Origin: Prorocentrum cordatum
Taxonomy: Eukaryota; Sar; Dinophyceae; Prorocentrales; Prorocentraceae
DNA: 64,000 bases
Direction of reading: 5' to 3'
NCBI GenBank assembly: GCA_963575745.1
Contig: CAUYUJ010014771.1
Span: forward strand, 888,593-952,592
Part shown: piece by piece, positions 52,001 through 62,372 of the stretch
Layout of the letters: each line of letters starts with the position of its first letter
Position numbering within the stretch: the first letter of the stretch is position 1
The notes under the pieces: model-generated
What the model saw: only the letters and a program-made list of their open reading frames with translations
What the model was told of the DNA's origin: nothing
Database searches by the model: none
Made by a program: the position numbers and the translations under genes

Positions 52001-53468
52001 CGGCGGCCGCCAGCGCCGGCGCCGGGGAGGGGAGGGGAGGGGGGGGGGTTCGGGAGGGGGGGGGTTAGTCCGCCAGAACTTTTGATATACTATATCTAAA
52101 ATCTCTAGGGTTTGGGCGGGCCCGAGGTCCGACGCGCCTTCTAAGCTGCCCTCCTCTTGACTGCCTGGTCCATGTCATGCGTCGCATGTTCTTGCAACGC
52201 CAAGATCGCGTTGGCCATGGCGCCAGGGGATGCCACGGGACTCCGAGCGGTCATCGAGCAGGGTTGCGGGAGAGGGTGTCGCAGGCCCTCCTGGGTTTGG
52301 TATTGGTATACAAAATACCCCTCCTGTGGGGTGGTTTTTGATACCAAAACTGTTCCCAGGGGGGGGCGACCTGACCCTGTCGGGGGGCCCGCGCCAGCCC
52401 CGTCCGGCCGCCGTATGGAAGTGTCCCAAGAAATTCGAACGACGTGGGCGTTGTCGCACTGCAGAGTTGGCAGTTTACTGGTGACCATTCCTGGTCGGGC
52501 TCCGCGGAGTCGCTCCCTCTGGAAACCTTCGGGGCATTTTCTTGGAACGGTATTAGTATACAAAAAAGTCTGGAGCAAACGTTAGGGGGGAGGGGAGTCC
52601 CCCTGGTTCTGATCGACGGCGCCGAGTGTTGGGGGGGGGGCCCACCCCCCGGTTCGAAACGCGCCGCCGAATGGTCCCAAGGCAAGCGCCCGTGAAACGC
52701 GCTCTCTCGCCCATCATTGTGTCTGGTGGGCCTGCGCACAGCAGGCCATACGCCACCACCCCCGCCGTCCCTGTCAGAAACCACTTGACAGTGATCGCGG
52801 GGTGGTCGCGCACAGTCCACATTTAGCCGCGAGATGCATGTTGTATTGTATTTTGTCAGGGATGGTAGCCCTGCGCGCAGCAGGCAATATGCTGAAACCC
52901 CCGCCGTCCCTGTCAAACACAATACAATGTGCTCGCGGGCCTCACGAACGTAACTCCAGACTTTGCCCCAGAGTGTACCTTTATGGTTTTTTGGGTAGGG
53001 GTGGTGGGGGGCCTGCATGGGGTTGGTTGCGCATGCTCCGAATTTGGAGGCAGAGCGCGCGTTCTGTAATGTTTTTGACAGGGATGGAGGGAGCATGGTT
53101 CCTGGTTGGCCGCCGGTCGCCTGGGGGAGGGGGTGTATATTGATGGGGGGCAGTGATGAACCCATTCCCCCGAGCAGGGGAAGGAGGCGTTGTGGAAAGA
53201 GAGAAGACACAGTTCGTTAAACCACCTAAGCCCAGAGGACTGGTGGGATTTAAGTGACACTGGAGCGGTGATCGATTGGTGCCCCCAGGTAGCATTGGTT
53301 TTTTCGTGTAAGTAATGCCACAGCGCGCGACGCGAGCGGGTGGCGGGTTCTGTAGTGTTCAAATTGGAAGCGTCGCCATGTTGGCAGGGGGAGGGGGGAT
53401 AGGAAGGGCAGAGGGGGTGAAGAAGGAGGGAGGCGTGGGGATAGAAGAGTGGAGGAGGAGGAGTAGGG
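52001..53468. other. Remainder of the R1 locus with several internal repeats, no gene
   Basis: GGTATTGGTATACAAAATAC (52299) recurs as GGTATTAGTATACAAAAAAG (52549). CCCCCGCCGTCCCTGTCA occurs at 52756 and 52897; its inverse TGACAGGGATGG at 53075, and TTGTATTGTATTTTGTCAGG (52832) is inverse to 52902-52924. CGAAACGCGCCGCCGAATGG (52657) matches 503-522 of the first R1 locus. Overlapping frames, none protein-like. Confidence 0.6.
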
Positions 53469-53471
53469 ACA

Positions 53472-53516
<45 letters not shown>

Positions 53517-53656
53517 TTAGCGATGACGATGGCGATGACGATGACGATGATGATGATGACGACGATGAGGATGTCATGGTGATGATGATGATGATGACGT
53601 TGACGATGATGATGACGATGGCGATGGCGATGGCGATGGCAATGATGATGACGACG

Positions 53657-53689
<33 letters not shown>

Positions 53690-53805
53690 CTGACGATGAT
53701 GATGATCATGATGCTGATGATGATGATGATGCTGATTATGATGCTGATGATGATGATGATGGTGACGATGATGCTGATGATGATGATGATGCTGATGAGG
53801 ATGAG

Positions 53806-53836
<31 letters not shown>

Positions 53837-53875
53837 ATGATGATCATGATGATGATGATGCTGCTGCTGATGATC

Positions 53876-53939
<64 letters not shown>

Positions 53940-54015
53940 CGAGGAGGAGGAGGAGGAGGAGGAGGAGGACGAGGAGAACGAGGAGGAGTATGAGGAGGAG
54001 GAGGAGGAGGAGGTG
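53469..54015. repeat. (GAT)n microsatellite ending in (GGA)n
   Basis: Almost pure GATGAT triplets with GAC, GCT and GGC variants to 53940, then GAGGAG. His/Asp/Met/Ile frames are artefacts. Confidence 0.95.
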
Positions 54016-54774
54016 GTGCGGAGGAGGAGCCGACGGCGGCCACTTCCTCGTCGTCGTCGTCGTCACCGACAACGACGAAGACGACGACGAGGGCACCGCC
54101 GCCGCGGGCTCTTATCGAAACCATTTTCTCAATCGTCTTCCCCTCCGAGCCGCTACCGTCGCGGCTCTTTGGGCGCTTTCGGAGGAGGCGCGGGAGAGGC
54201 AGGAAGAGTGAGGCGGGAATGCTGGCCCTCCGCCCATGACGATCACCATGGTGAGTCGTCAGCACGCGGCGCCCCCCCGCACGGCGGCGTCTGGGAGAGT
54301 CCTGGGAGGGCTGGGGATCGCCAGTGAAGCGTTTGACCAGCCCGAATCGTCATCCCCGCCGCTCCACTTTGTCAGCCCTCGGGCCCAGACCGGCTCTCCA
54401 GACGGCCCCGGGGCCAACCCTTGTGGGGGCCACGGGGCTTGCGAATCTATTTGTTGAGTATTCACAATCATTGACACACATTAAGATTGACCCTTCGCTA
54501 GAGTGACCTGTCGTGTGGACCCACACGTGTCCCCCCAGCGTTGGCCGGCGCATCGGGAGATCGTCGGGGGAGGTCAAGATGGGGGTCATGACTAGGAGGG
54601 ATAACGTGGCGGGGGCCATGAAATCTCTCCAGGTATCACGTCCCCTCTTCTTAATTGTCAGCGCATGTTCTTCGGGCTATGATTTGCGAGCCCCCCTTCG
54701 GATGCCCCCCTCCTGGACGTCGCTGATGGAGCTTGGGAGTGAGTCCAGGACGGGAGCTGGAGTATGAGAGTGCT
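54016..54774. other. No gene recognised upstream of the PDZ gene
   Basis: A CGT tract (54046-54062), then mixed DNA. No spliced-leader relic is visible before 54775. In the PDZ gene frame the nearest upstream stop is TGA at 54724. Confidence 0.45.
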
Positions 54775-55575
54775 ATGCGCCCATATCCGTCTAGCGCAGA
54801 GATCTATGCAGATCAAGGCCCTGCGTGTTTGTTCGACAGCCGCCCCTGTGCCAGGGGAGCAGGTGCACCGCGACCAATGGGCCATGCCTGCAGCGGGATG
54901 TGTGACAGCCAGAGCATTGAGAGTTTCACGATCCACATCAGCAGGGCGGAGGACGTACCACTTGGAATAGAGTTCGACACATCTGACGGCTACTCCGTCA
55001 GGCTGAATGCGGTCGAGACGGGAGGGGCCATCGCCAAGTGGAATAGGTTCCATCGCATGGAGCAGGTGAAGATGGGCGACCACATCGTCGCGGTCAACGG
55101 CGTCCGTGGCAGCGCGTCAGGCCTCTTGCAGCGTATGAAGCAGGCGCAAGAGCTCGAGATAGAGCTTCATCGTCCTGCCACCTATTCCATCCAGGTCACA
55201 AAGAGTCCGGATGGGCTGGGGATTGATACCAGGCAGGCGCAGAATTCACGAAGTTTGATGGTATCGCACCTGGTGGGCAACGGTGTCGTGAAGAGTTGGA
55301 ACGATTCCAACCAGGCCACGCAAGTGAAGGTGTACGACAGGATCGTCAAGGTCAATGGCAGGCCTGGATCGGTGGACGAGATGACCAGCAAGATCATGGC
55401 GGTGCAGGACGGCGGGAAGCTTGAGCTTACTTTCACGGCAGCGGCCCCAAGAGGGCAAGCGAGAGGTGCCTCGGTTGACACCTCAGCCAGGGAAGACGAC
55501 TGCTCGATCCCGGCAGCTGCCGAGGATAATAAAGAGAATGGGAGCAAAGAGGTGGTACTCCCGCCATTGAAGTGA
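54775..55575 (+). CDS. Protein with two PDZ-like domains
   Basis: The frame opens after TGA 54724; the first ATG is 54775 (MRPYPSSAEIYADQGPACLF), giving 266 residues to TGA 55573-55575. A first PDZ-like domain covers about residues 52-134 (PLGIEFDTSDGYSVRL, AIAKWNR, VKMGDHIVAVNGVRGSASGL, ELEIELHRP) and a second about 135-222 (GLGIDTRQAQNSRSLMVSHL, VKSWNDSNQATQVKVYDRIV, VNGRPGSVDEM, GKLELTFTAA). The pattern GD/YD-x-I-V-x-VNG followed by a helix and a last strand is typical of PDZ folds, which bind C-terminal peptides and act as scaffolds. The tail is acidic and Ser/Lys-rich. No signal peptide or membrane segment is seen. An upstream exon is possible, since dinoflagellate genes can contain introns with unusual borders. 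It has no damage and is the best candidate for a working gene here. Confidence 0.75.
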   Translation: MRPYPSSAEIYADQGPACLFDSRPCARGAGAPRPMGHACSGMCDSQSIESFTIHISRAEDVPLGIEFDTSDGYSVRLNAVETGGAIAKWNRFHRMEQVKMGDHIVAVNGVRGSASGLLQRMKQAQELEIELHRPATYSIQVTKSPDGLGIDTRQAQNSRSLMVSHLVGNGVVKSWNDSNQATQVKVYDRIVKVNGRPGSVDEMTSKIMAVQDGGKLELTFTAAAPRGQARGASVDTSAREDDCSIPAAAEDNKENGSKEVVLPPLK

Positions 55576-56055
55576 ATTGAAGTGGTTGACCAACCATGAG
55601 TTTGCAACTTGCTCTGGTGCCACATGTTCCTGTGCTTTCTCGGCAGCGCGCTCGGTCGCTTTGCGAATGAGTTCTGCACTAGATTGTGTCCAAAGGGCTG
55701 GCCGAAGTGCTGGCCTGCAATCGGCTGCACAGCATTCAAAAAAATGAGGGATACATCGCTTGAGAAGACAACCGCTGAACAAGACCCACTGGGTCGAGGG
55801 GGAGTCTGGATTCGATCGCCCAAGATGGGCGAATAGCAACGTAGATATGTGAGAGGATTGTGCATCGCTGGGGCGCCCTCAGAGTAGATCGGCTGAATGA
55901 GGCAATTGTCCAAGGTTGTAAGATAGTCGCGATGACGATCACAAGGGCGAACATGAACTTGTGACGCATTTCACCGCAGTGCCGATATTCAAATTGGCCT
56001 GACGAAAGACCCAACCATATGCAGATGCGAGTGCCGCATTGTGGGTACCGCTTTC
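55576..56055. other. 3' flank of the PDZ gene, no other gene
   Basis: Mixed DNA. A 75-codon plus frame (55609-55836) and minus frames show no domain. Confidence 0.4.
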
Positions 56056-56320
56056 GGTGGATCTCCTCATGGGGCCACGAACCGTGTGAGGGGTGTGCCG
56101 AATTGGGTGCGGTGGAGCTCCCGACGGGGCCACGAAACGTGTGAGAGGTGTGCCGGAATGGGCGGGGGACGCATGCGAACCCTGCCTTTGGGGCCTTCGG
56201 TGGAGCTCCCTATGGGGCCACGAAGCGTGTGAGGGGTGTGCCGAAATGGGAGGGGGGACGTATGCGAACCCTGCCACTGGGGCCCACGAAACGTGTGAGG
56301 GTGTGCCGAAACATAGACAT
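56056..56320. repeat. Tandem repeat with CGTGTGAGGGGTGTGCCGAA core
   Basis: Four copies of GGGGCCACGAA(A/G)CGTGTGAG followed by GGTGTGCCG(A)AATGGG; two copies also contain ATGCGAACCCTGCC and GGTGGAGCTCCC. Unit length varies (about 57, 88 and 66 bp), so units have gained or lost sub-blocks. Confidence 0.85.
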
Positions 56321-56365
56321 GCGGAGGGCAGAGGCAAGGAGGGAGGAGGGGGAGGAGCGCGGGAG

Positions 56366-56395
56366 GTGAGGTGAGGTGAGGTGAGGTGAGGTGAG
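56366..56395. repeat. (GAGGT)n short tandem repeat
   Basis: Six units of GAGGT. Confidence 0.95.
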
Positions 56396-57393
56396 GATCG
56401 CGGGGCGCTGTCTCTTCAAAACGAGTGCCCAACACCACAGGATGGTTGAGGAAAAAATCACCCGTCTTTTTTTTTCAATTGGTTATGCGTAAGTGCAACA
56501 ATCAATAGCAATATTGACAATTGTCGAGGTCGTGAAAATACTCGTGGGCAAATATCATATCAGTATTCGCGGACTCGCGGGCCGGGCCCGTGTGCCGCGA
56601 CCCTGCGAATACGGGTTGCTTTTTCGCAGATGTCTCCTCTCGGACCGTATCCGTGCGACCGCGTACCTGCGGGATCGCGCCCCGGAACCTCTCCGCGAGG
56701 GCGCGGATACGGATATGTCTGCCGCTCGTGAATGCACTTGTACCCCCCAGAAAAAAACCTGGATGGGAGAGCCCCGCCTTGCCCCCCCTCGGGCTCCTCC
56801 CGTCCTTAGCTCGTCAGACGCACGGCGCTTGGCGTCGGCGCCCGCGGGCAAAAAGACGCGGGCAGGTTGGCTCACGGGTCCCTGGGCGGCCTCGTGGACT
56901 CCGCTTCTCCGTCTGCCGAGCCCCACCTTCGGTCGTCGACCTTCGATGTTCGATCTGCGGTGTTCGATCCTCGCACCTCGGTCCTCAATGTTCGATGCGC
57001 GATCCTCCATCCCCGATCCTTGATGCATGCCCGGATGGCTCCAAGATGGCCTCTGGACGCCACGACAATGCCATCATGACCACCCACATGGTCTCACTGC
57101 TTCCTGGCGACCTCTCTATCACCTCAAGATGACATGTAAGAGCTCTGCGATGACCCCGAAATGACCCCAATGCGACTCCCTTGAATGACCTTCGGGACCC
57201 GAGATTGTTTCGAGTCGAACCCATGGCTTCCATATACATTTGGGATGGCCCTGGGGTGACCCCATGACCTCAAGACGCACCTTCGACCATCGGAAAACCC
57301 GAATACGACCACGTGACTCTTGTATGACCTCACGGAGGCCCATCAAGAACCATGACCCCACGATGCTTCTGGATGTGCCGAGCCTCCCAACAT
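56396..57393. other. No gene; TTCGATC-type minisatellite at 56935-57015
   Basis: CTTCGATGTTCGATCTGCGG, GTTCGATCCTCGC, GATCCTCCATCCCCGATCC form a short degenerate repeat. Before it are phrases such as GCGAATACGGGTTGC and GCGGATACGGATATG in partly inverted order. 57120-57350 has CATGACCTCA-like recurring words. No gene. Confidence 0.5.
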
Positions 57394-58363
57394 AAATCCA
57401 CAGTGATCCGACTATGGTCCCAAGCGATCGCGCGTGGTCGGTGTGCAGTCTGAACGAGCGCGCGCACTTTGTGGCAGCGTGCGCTGCACGTGTTCGAGGG
57501 CGGCATCGACGCCGTCAAGGTCAACGCGCACACTTCGATGATCGATGCGCGTGAGGGCCGCGCGGCCGAAGTGCACAAGCGTGGCAATGATAGAGCCGAC
57601 GAGTGTGCCAAAGCAAGTGCAGCGCGCCACCCAGATGTCAGCGAGAATTTGAGAAAGTTTAGATATCTGGCAAGTTTGCCCAGAGAGCTTGGTAGGTGGA
57701 TCGGGGCTCCGGAGGTCGACCAGTCTTCCAGAGGCCTCAGAGACGCCATTGATTTTCCAGAGCGCACGAAGTCAGTCGAGAAGAGTCGGGCCTCGCGACA
57801 CCTCGCGGAGCAGCGTGCTTCGATCCCGCTCGATTTGTCCGCGGTCCGATGCTATGACCGACTCCGATCCCGAATTAGAGATTTTGATTCAGTTGCAAGG
57901 TCACCAGCTGAGAGTAGCATATGTACCCAATAGCGAAGGCGACCTTGTCTTGGCAGGCAGTAAGGTATTTCTGTGTACCCGTCGTGGTGGATTCGCATAG
58001 GGAGGAGTGCGGTCTCTTGCCCGTCCCTGCCAGGCCCCGACGTTTGCGCTGAAACGCCAGAAGGGGAGAATGGAGAGGGGGATTTTCCCCAACTGGGCGG
58101 TGCAGTACAGAGGTTGGCGGATTGTAGCGATGCACAAACTGTCCAGCCACGAATTGTTTCATCTTGCTCAGCGTGGAATTCGCACCCACACCCCTCAGAT
58201 GATCGCTTCAGATGACTCGGCAAAGGGAGTGTGGGGAGAGAGGTGGAGCGAAGAGGTCCTCCTTTCCAGGTTTGGTTTTGCTCAGGAGCTGCTTGAGAAG
58301 TTAATGGCCCAAGAGAGGTCCATAGAGTCAGGCTCTGGCGGTTCAGGCTCCGACTCCGATTAG
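57394..58363 (+). mobile_element. 5'-truncated LINE fragment: RNase H domain and C-terminus
   Basis: Frame 1 from about 57469 reads RALHVFEGGIDAVKVNAHTS and EVHKRGNDRADECAKASAAR, the C-terminal half of an RNase H domain (conserved KVxAHT and GNxxAD motifs). Near 57880 coding passes to frame 2 (HQLRVAYVPNSEGDLVLAGS, VFLCTRRGGFA, a TAG at 57998-58000, then LARPCQAPTFALKRQKGRME, ending at TAG... frame stop 58361-58363 after a Ser/Asp tail). The CxRRGG...PC arrangement recalls the cysteine motif at the end of some dinoflagellate LINEs, with one Cys lost. No reverse transcriptase is present upstream, as expected for a truncated insertion. It appears to be a different element from the one at 22.5-25.7 kb, in which no RNase H is visible. 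Confidence 0.65.
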
Positions 58364-59641
58364 TTTGCTGCGCTTCGGGGGTAGCGGCACTGACGCTGCT
58401 TCCGCATGGAAAGAACGAAGGAACGAACGAGGAGGGTGAAGGAGGAGGAGATGGAATAGACCCTGGAAGAAAGAGGAACTGTGGGAGGGGAAGAGGAGGC
58501 GGAGAGGATATGGAGGTGGACCAGGGCCCTTCTTCTCCAGAACCCCCCCCCCGACCCGAGCGCAGGACTGCTCCCCCGGTCGGCCCTCGAGGTCGGCCCG
58601 GCAGAGCGGAACACCCGCGTTGGATTGCTTTGGGGAGCAGGATCGGCGCGCCCCTCCTTCGCCGCCGCCCGACGCCGCTGGTCGACGTCCTCATCTCCTC
58701 CATCCCGCCATTTCTCCTCCTCCTCCTCTTCCTCCTCCGCCTCCTCCTCCATCTCCTCTTCCCCGCCTTCCGTTTCCTTCTCCTCTACTCCACCTCTCGT
58801 TCTTCTCTCCCTTCCTCCTCAATCTCCTCCCCCTCCCCTCGTTACTCGTGACTGGGCAGTGTGCCTTCGATGAGCGCTGCCCTACCCCTTCAGGGCACCC
58901 TGGTGCACCCGGAGGGGCAGAAAGAGGGTGAACCTCGCAAGATGATTTGCAAATCGATCTGGCGCAAAGCTGTTCGTTCAGAGACTACGCATGGTTTCCT
59001 GGGAATTTGATAGGAGTATCGCTTGGACTGTCAGCAGGCGGGGCAGACGGGGCGGAGGACTCGATCAATCCGCGGCGCCTCCTCCAGACTTCGGGCGGGT
59101 CTGTTTGTTCATTCCCTGCGTTCTCCCTATTCACTCCAGCATTTTCACTTCGATGGCCGCGGATTGCAAAGAAGCAGTCCATCGGATGTCTTATTGGGGT
59201 CGTTCCCATTTCCCATCTCCCCTCAGGGAAGAACGTGGGAGGCCTTCCTGCGTCCGCCTTCCTCTCTACTCTCTCCCTCCTACTCCTCGCTCCGCCCAGA
59301 CTCCTCCGTCACACCCCCCCCGTCTTCAGGAGGGGGGGGGGAGGGAGGGGCTTAGGCGCGTTGTGCTCATTTCTGGGCGGCGTCCAGTGGGGCCTTCGTC
59401 TTCACAGCCGGAGACTCGCCTCGAAGTCTTGACCGCTGGCGCGCTCCGAGGCAGGACCCTGGCCCCCGATCTTGAGGTTCGAGGAGCGGCTTCCATTCCC
59501 CCCAAGTTTCCCCTCGATCGCCCCCTGCCACTCCCTTGCACCTGGGGCTGTGCCGCTGCTTCTCCTGCTTCTCCCTTTCTGATCCCCTTCCCCCTCCCCT
59601 CCCCGGACATGCGACGTGTTGTGTTTTTCAAGGCGGGGTCC
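58364..59641. other. No gene; CT-rich tracts
   Basis: TCCTCCTC-type tracts at 58700-58840. A 457-codon plus frame (58991-60364) crosses this and the next stretch but has no protein-like pattern and is not called. Confidence 0.45.
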
Positions 59642-59681
59642 CCGGAAGTCCCGACCCCCTTCCGGAAGTCCCGACCCCCTT
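59642..59681 (+). repeat. Exact 20-bp tandem duplication
   Basis: CCGGAAGTCCCGACCCCCTT occurs at 59642-59661 and again at 59662-59681 without a difference. Confidence 0.95.
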
Positions 59682-60599
59682 CCTGGGGCCAGTTTTTCAT
59701 CCCGAGTCGTTTTTTGACGGTCCAGGGGTTCCCAGGTGGCCGAAGATGGCCAAACAGTTCCCGTCGCGATTTTCTTGCGACGCGAGCATGTCTTGATCTT
59801 CGAGCTCGGGCCGGGACCGCTGCTATCACATGGCACCTCAAGCATCGGACGGTGTGGGAGACCTCCCCAGATTTCATGGGGCCCTCCCCAGATCTCCCCT
59901 CCTCTTCACCCTTCGCCAGGCAGCGCAGCCTGCCTGAGACTGGCGTGGCGGCGCGTAGAGATTCGGCAGCGGTGGAAGGTGCACGCATCGCTGTAGCGGC
60001 TTTTGCTCGTGGCATATCAGGACGGGGGGAGCGCCACCCTGCAGTGTTTAACCTCAGCACGTCCCTTGGCCCCCCCCCCCCGGGCTGCGCACGTGCCTCT
60101 GGCCATGATGCGGGACCCCCCCTCTTGGACGCCCCCCTCTTGGACGCCCCCGGCACTCCTTCCATGGCGCCGGGGCAGGTCGCCGCTTGCGTCGTGCAGC
60201 GGCCCAGGAGTCCCAGGACAGGGCGACTGGCGGGACGGGGGGAGGGGGCGAGGTTGGCCTGGAATCACGACGGAATGTTTTCTTCTTTTTCGATTCGGGA
60301 TGGAAAACCATTCCTGGTGAACTGGTCGAGACGTGTCTGGGTCGACGCCATGTGCAAATCATGACGCCAAGGGTCTGGTGGCGGTGATCGACTAGACGTA
60401 AAAGTGACCCTTCGCTGGAGTGACATGTGGTGCGGGATCATTGGGGTCCCCCGATCGCCGAACGCGATGCGATAATAGCGTCTTGCGCGCCTGTGGTTGG
60501 TCCCCCCGCGGCCCCCAAGAAGCCGCGCACCAAAGGTCACTCTTTCCCAGGGGGGTCACTTTTGCGTGAAGCCGAGATGATGTTTTACTGGGGTGGAGA
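59682..60599. other. No gene recognised
   Basis: Contains TTTTCATCCCGAGTCGTTTT (partner at 27451) and a 15-bp tandem CCCCCTCTTGGACGC (60119 and 60134). GACCCTTCGCTGGAGTGAC at 60406 resembles GACCCTTCGCTAGAGTGAC at 54488, a further short dispersed word. Confidence 0.45.
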
Positions 60600-61330
60600 G
60601 GGATCCTGAAGAGGAAGGGAGGGAGATGGGAGGAAAGGAAGTCGCGAAGACAGGAGGGAGGACAAGCGGGAGTAGGAAGGGACTGATTTCGTTGCGTTCG
60701 TTAAGGTCGGGGCGCTGAGTCTCACAACCTTCCTTGGATCGGGGGAGACCTGTGTCCCTCCAGCAGAAGATGTCAAGATAATTTGACAAGGACGTCTGAA
60801 TCACCCCTGGATGACTTGCGTTGTGAGGCTCATATGAGCCCTGAGTCACCCCTCTCTCAATGAGAGCATTGCAACACACAACCAACGGAACGTGAAGCAG
60901 AAACAGAAGTTGAAGGGAAACGAGATTGACGCGGAGACGGGAGGGGCGTGATGGGGATTGGGCAGGAGGAGGACGAGACGGACGACGACGAGAAAGAAGG
61001 CGGCGATGCACACATAGGGGATACGTAGGAGAAGGATCCAGGAGGGAGGGAGGGTGGGAGGGAGGGGAGAAGGATCCAGCAAGGAGGGAGGGAGGGACGA
61101 AAGTAGGTAGGGAGGGCGGGACGGTGCAGCGATGATTAGGAGGAAGGAGAGGGACGAAAAAAAGGGAAGGAGGGGTAGTCGTGGGGGGAGGGAGAGCGGG
61201 AGAAAGGGAGGGAGACAGGGTGAAGGAAGGAGGGATAACGTGAGGGAAGGATAATGGGAAATAAAAATACGAGGGGAGGAGGGAGAACGGGAGGGATGGG
61301 AAGAAGAACGAGGGAGTACGATTGACAGGG
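60600..61330. repeat. Purine-rich GGGA/GGAA tract
   Basis: GGAGGGAGGG and AGGAAGGGAGG dominate, most strongly at 60603-60680 and 61030-61320. Ser/Pro/Leu-rich minus frames are artefacts. Confidence 0.85.
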
Positions 61331-62212
61331 AGCTCAGGGCGGAGTGATCAGGGAACGTGGCCCCTTCTGCCCCATGTTCCTCCGCCGCCTTCCACATCTC
61401 CCCAGGGCCACGTATCATGTGTGACAGCGTGGACCCCAAACAGTAGATCGGTGCACTCACGAAGTGCAGTCCATGTGGTGCAAGACACGGGGTGTGAACT
61501 GGTGTAAGCTATGTGGTGCAATCGGTGCGTAAAGTGTACAGCGGTTGTGGTACAGCTGGTATACGTAATGTGTTTGGCTCATAGCTCAATTATTATGGTC
61601 GTTTTCTATTTTCATGTAGTGTATCGTTGGGTTGTCTTGTTTTGTTTGGCTCTTGCCAGGCTACCAGCGAACGGCAACAATGTTTCCGATGTTTCTGCGT
61701 TTTCTGGTAATTGTTGTTGTTGGCGTCTCCATCGTCATCGCAAGATCCATAGACGGGGCGGGGCTGGCACTGGCTTCCGCGCGCAGAACTGACACCAGTT
61801 AAAAAAAACACGTTGACACTGGTCCGACATCGGTTCGAAACAGGCATGGAAACCAATGGCCCGTCCGCGGTGGGCCCCGATGACGGAGAACAGCAGTTTA
61901 AACACACACAGTACAGTAGCTACAATGCTTAACACTGTAAAGTCTGAGACCAAAAAGCACGAAAGTAAAGGCTTCCAACACGCGAAGCTGAATACGCAAA
62001 GTAGCGCCATAACGCCCCTCTTATTTTCAGGATGAGCCAAGGCTCTGTGGTGCAAGCTGTGGTTTAAGCTATGTGATGTAGACTATGTGATGCCAAGCGT
62101 GCGGTGGTAACTACGTGGTGCAAGCTATTATTGGGTAGGCAGCACAAGGCGCCCACGGGCGGTCCCCGGGCGGGCACGAGGCGCCAACGACGCGCCCACA
62201 GGCGGGTTCGGG
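61331..62212. other. No gene; two TGTGGTGCAA tracts
   Basis: 61455-61560 (CCATGTGGTGCAAGACACGG, CTATGTGGTGCAATCGGTGC) and 62040-62130 (CTCTGTGGTGCAAGCTGTGG, CTACGTGGTGCAAGC) belong to the 37.5-kb minisatellite family. The DNA between is AT-balanced without a recognised frame. Confidence 0.55.
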
Positions 62213-62372
62213 TTAAGTTGGGTATGTCCGTCTACAGGAGGAATATTCAAAACTAGTCAACAAATAGTCTGGAGACGATTTTTCTACCATGTTTTGACTA
62301 TGTTCGAGCATTCTTAAACTACGTGCTAGTTTTCGTCCAAGATCCCCCTGTAGGAGGACATGCCCGACCTAA
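62213..62372. mobile_element. MITE-like foldback element, family M1 copy 2
   Basis: The left end 62213-62238 (TTAAGTTGGGTATGTCCGTC...) and the right end 62347-62372 (inverse TTAGGTCGGGCATGTCCTCC...) agree at 21 of 26 positions. Length 160 bp, AT-rich interior, no coding frame. Related to 2145-2308; in both, the ends finish in TTAA- or CTAA-like words, compatible with a TTAA-like target preference. Confidence 0.75.

Noticed and set aside
58991-60364. 457-codon plus-strand open frame
   Set aside because: No domain or protein-like periodicity; crosses C runs and an exact 20-bp duplication.
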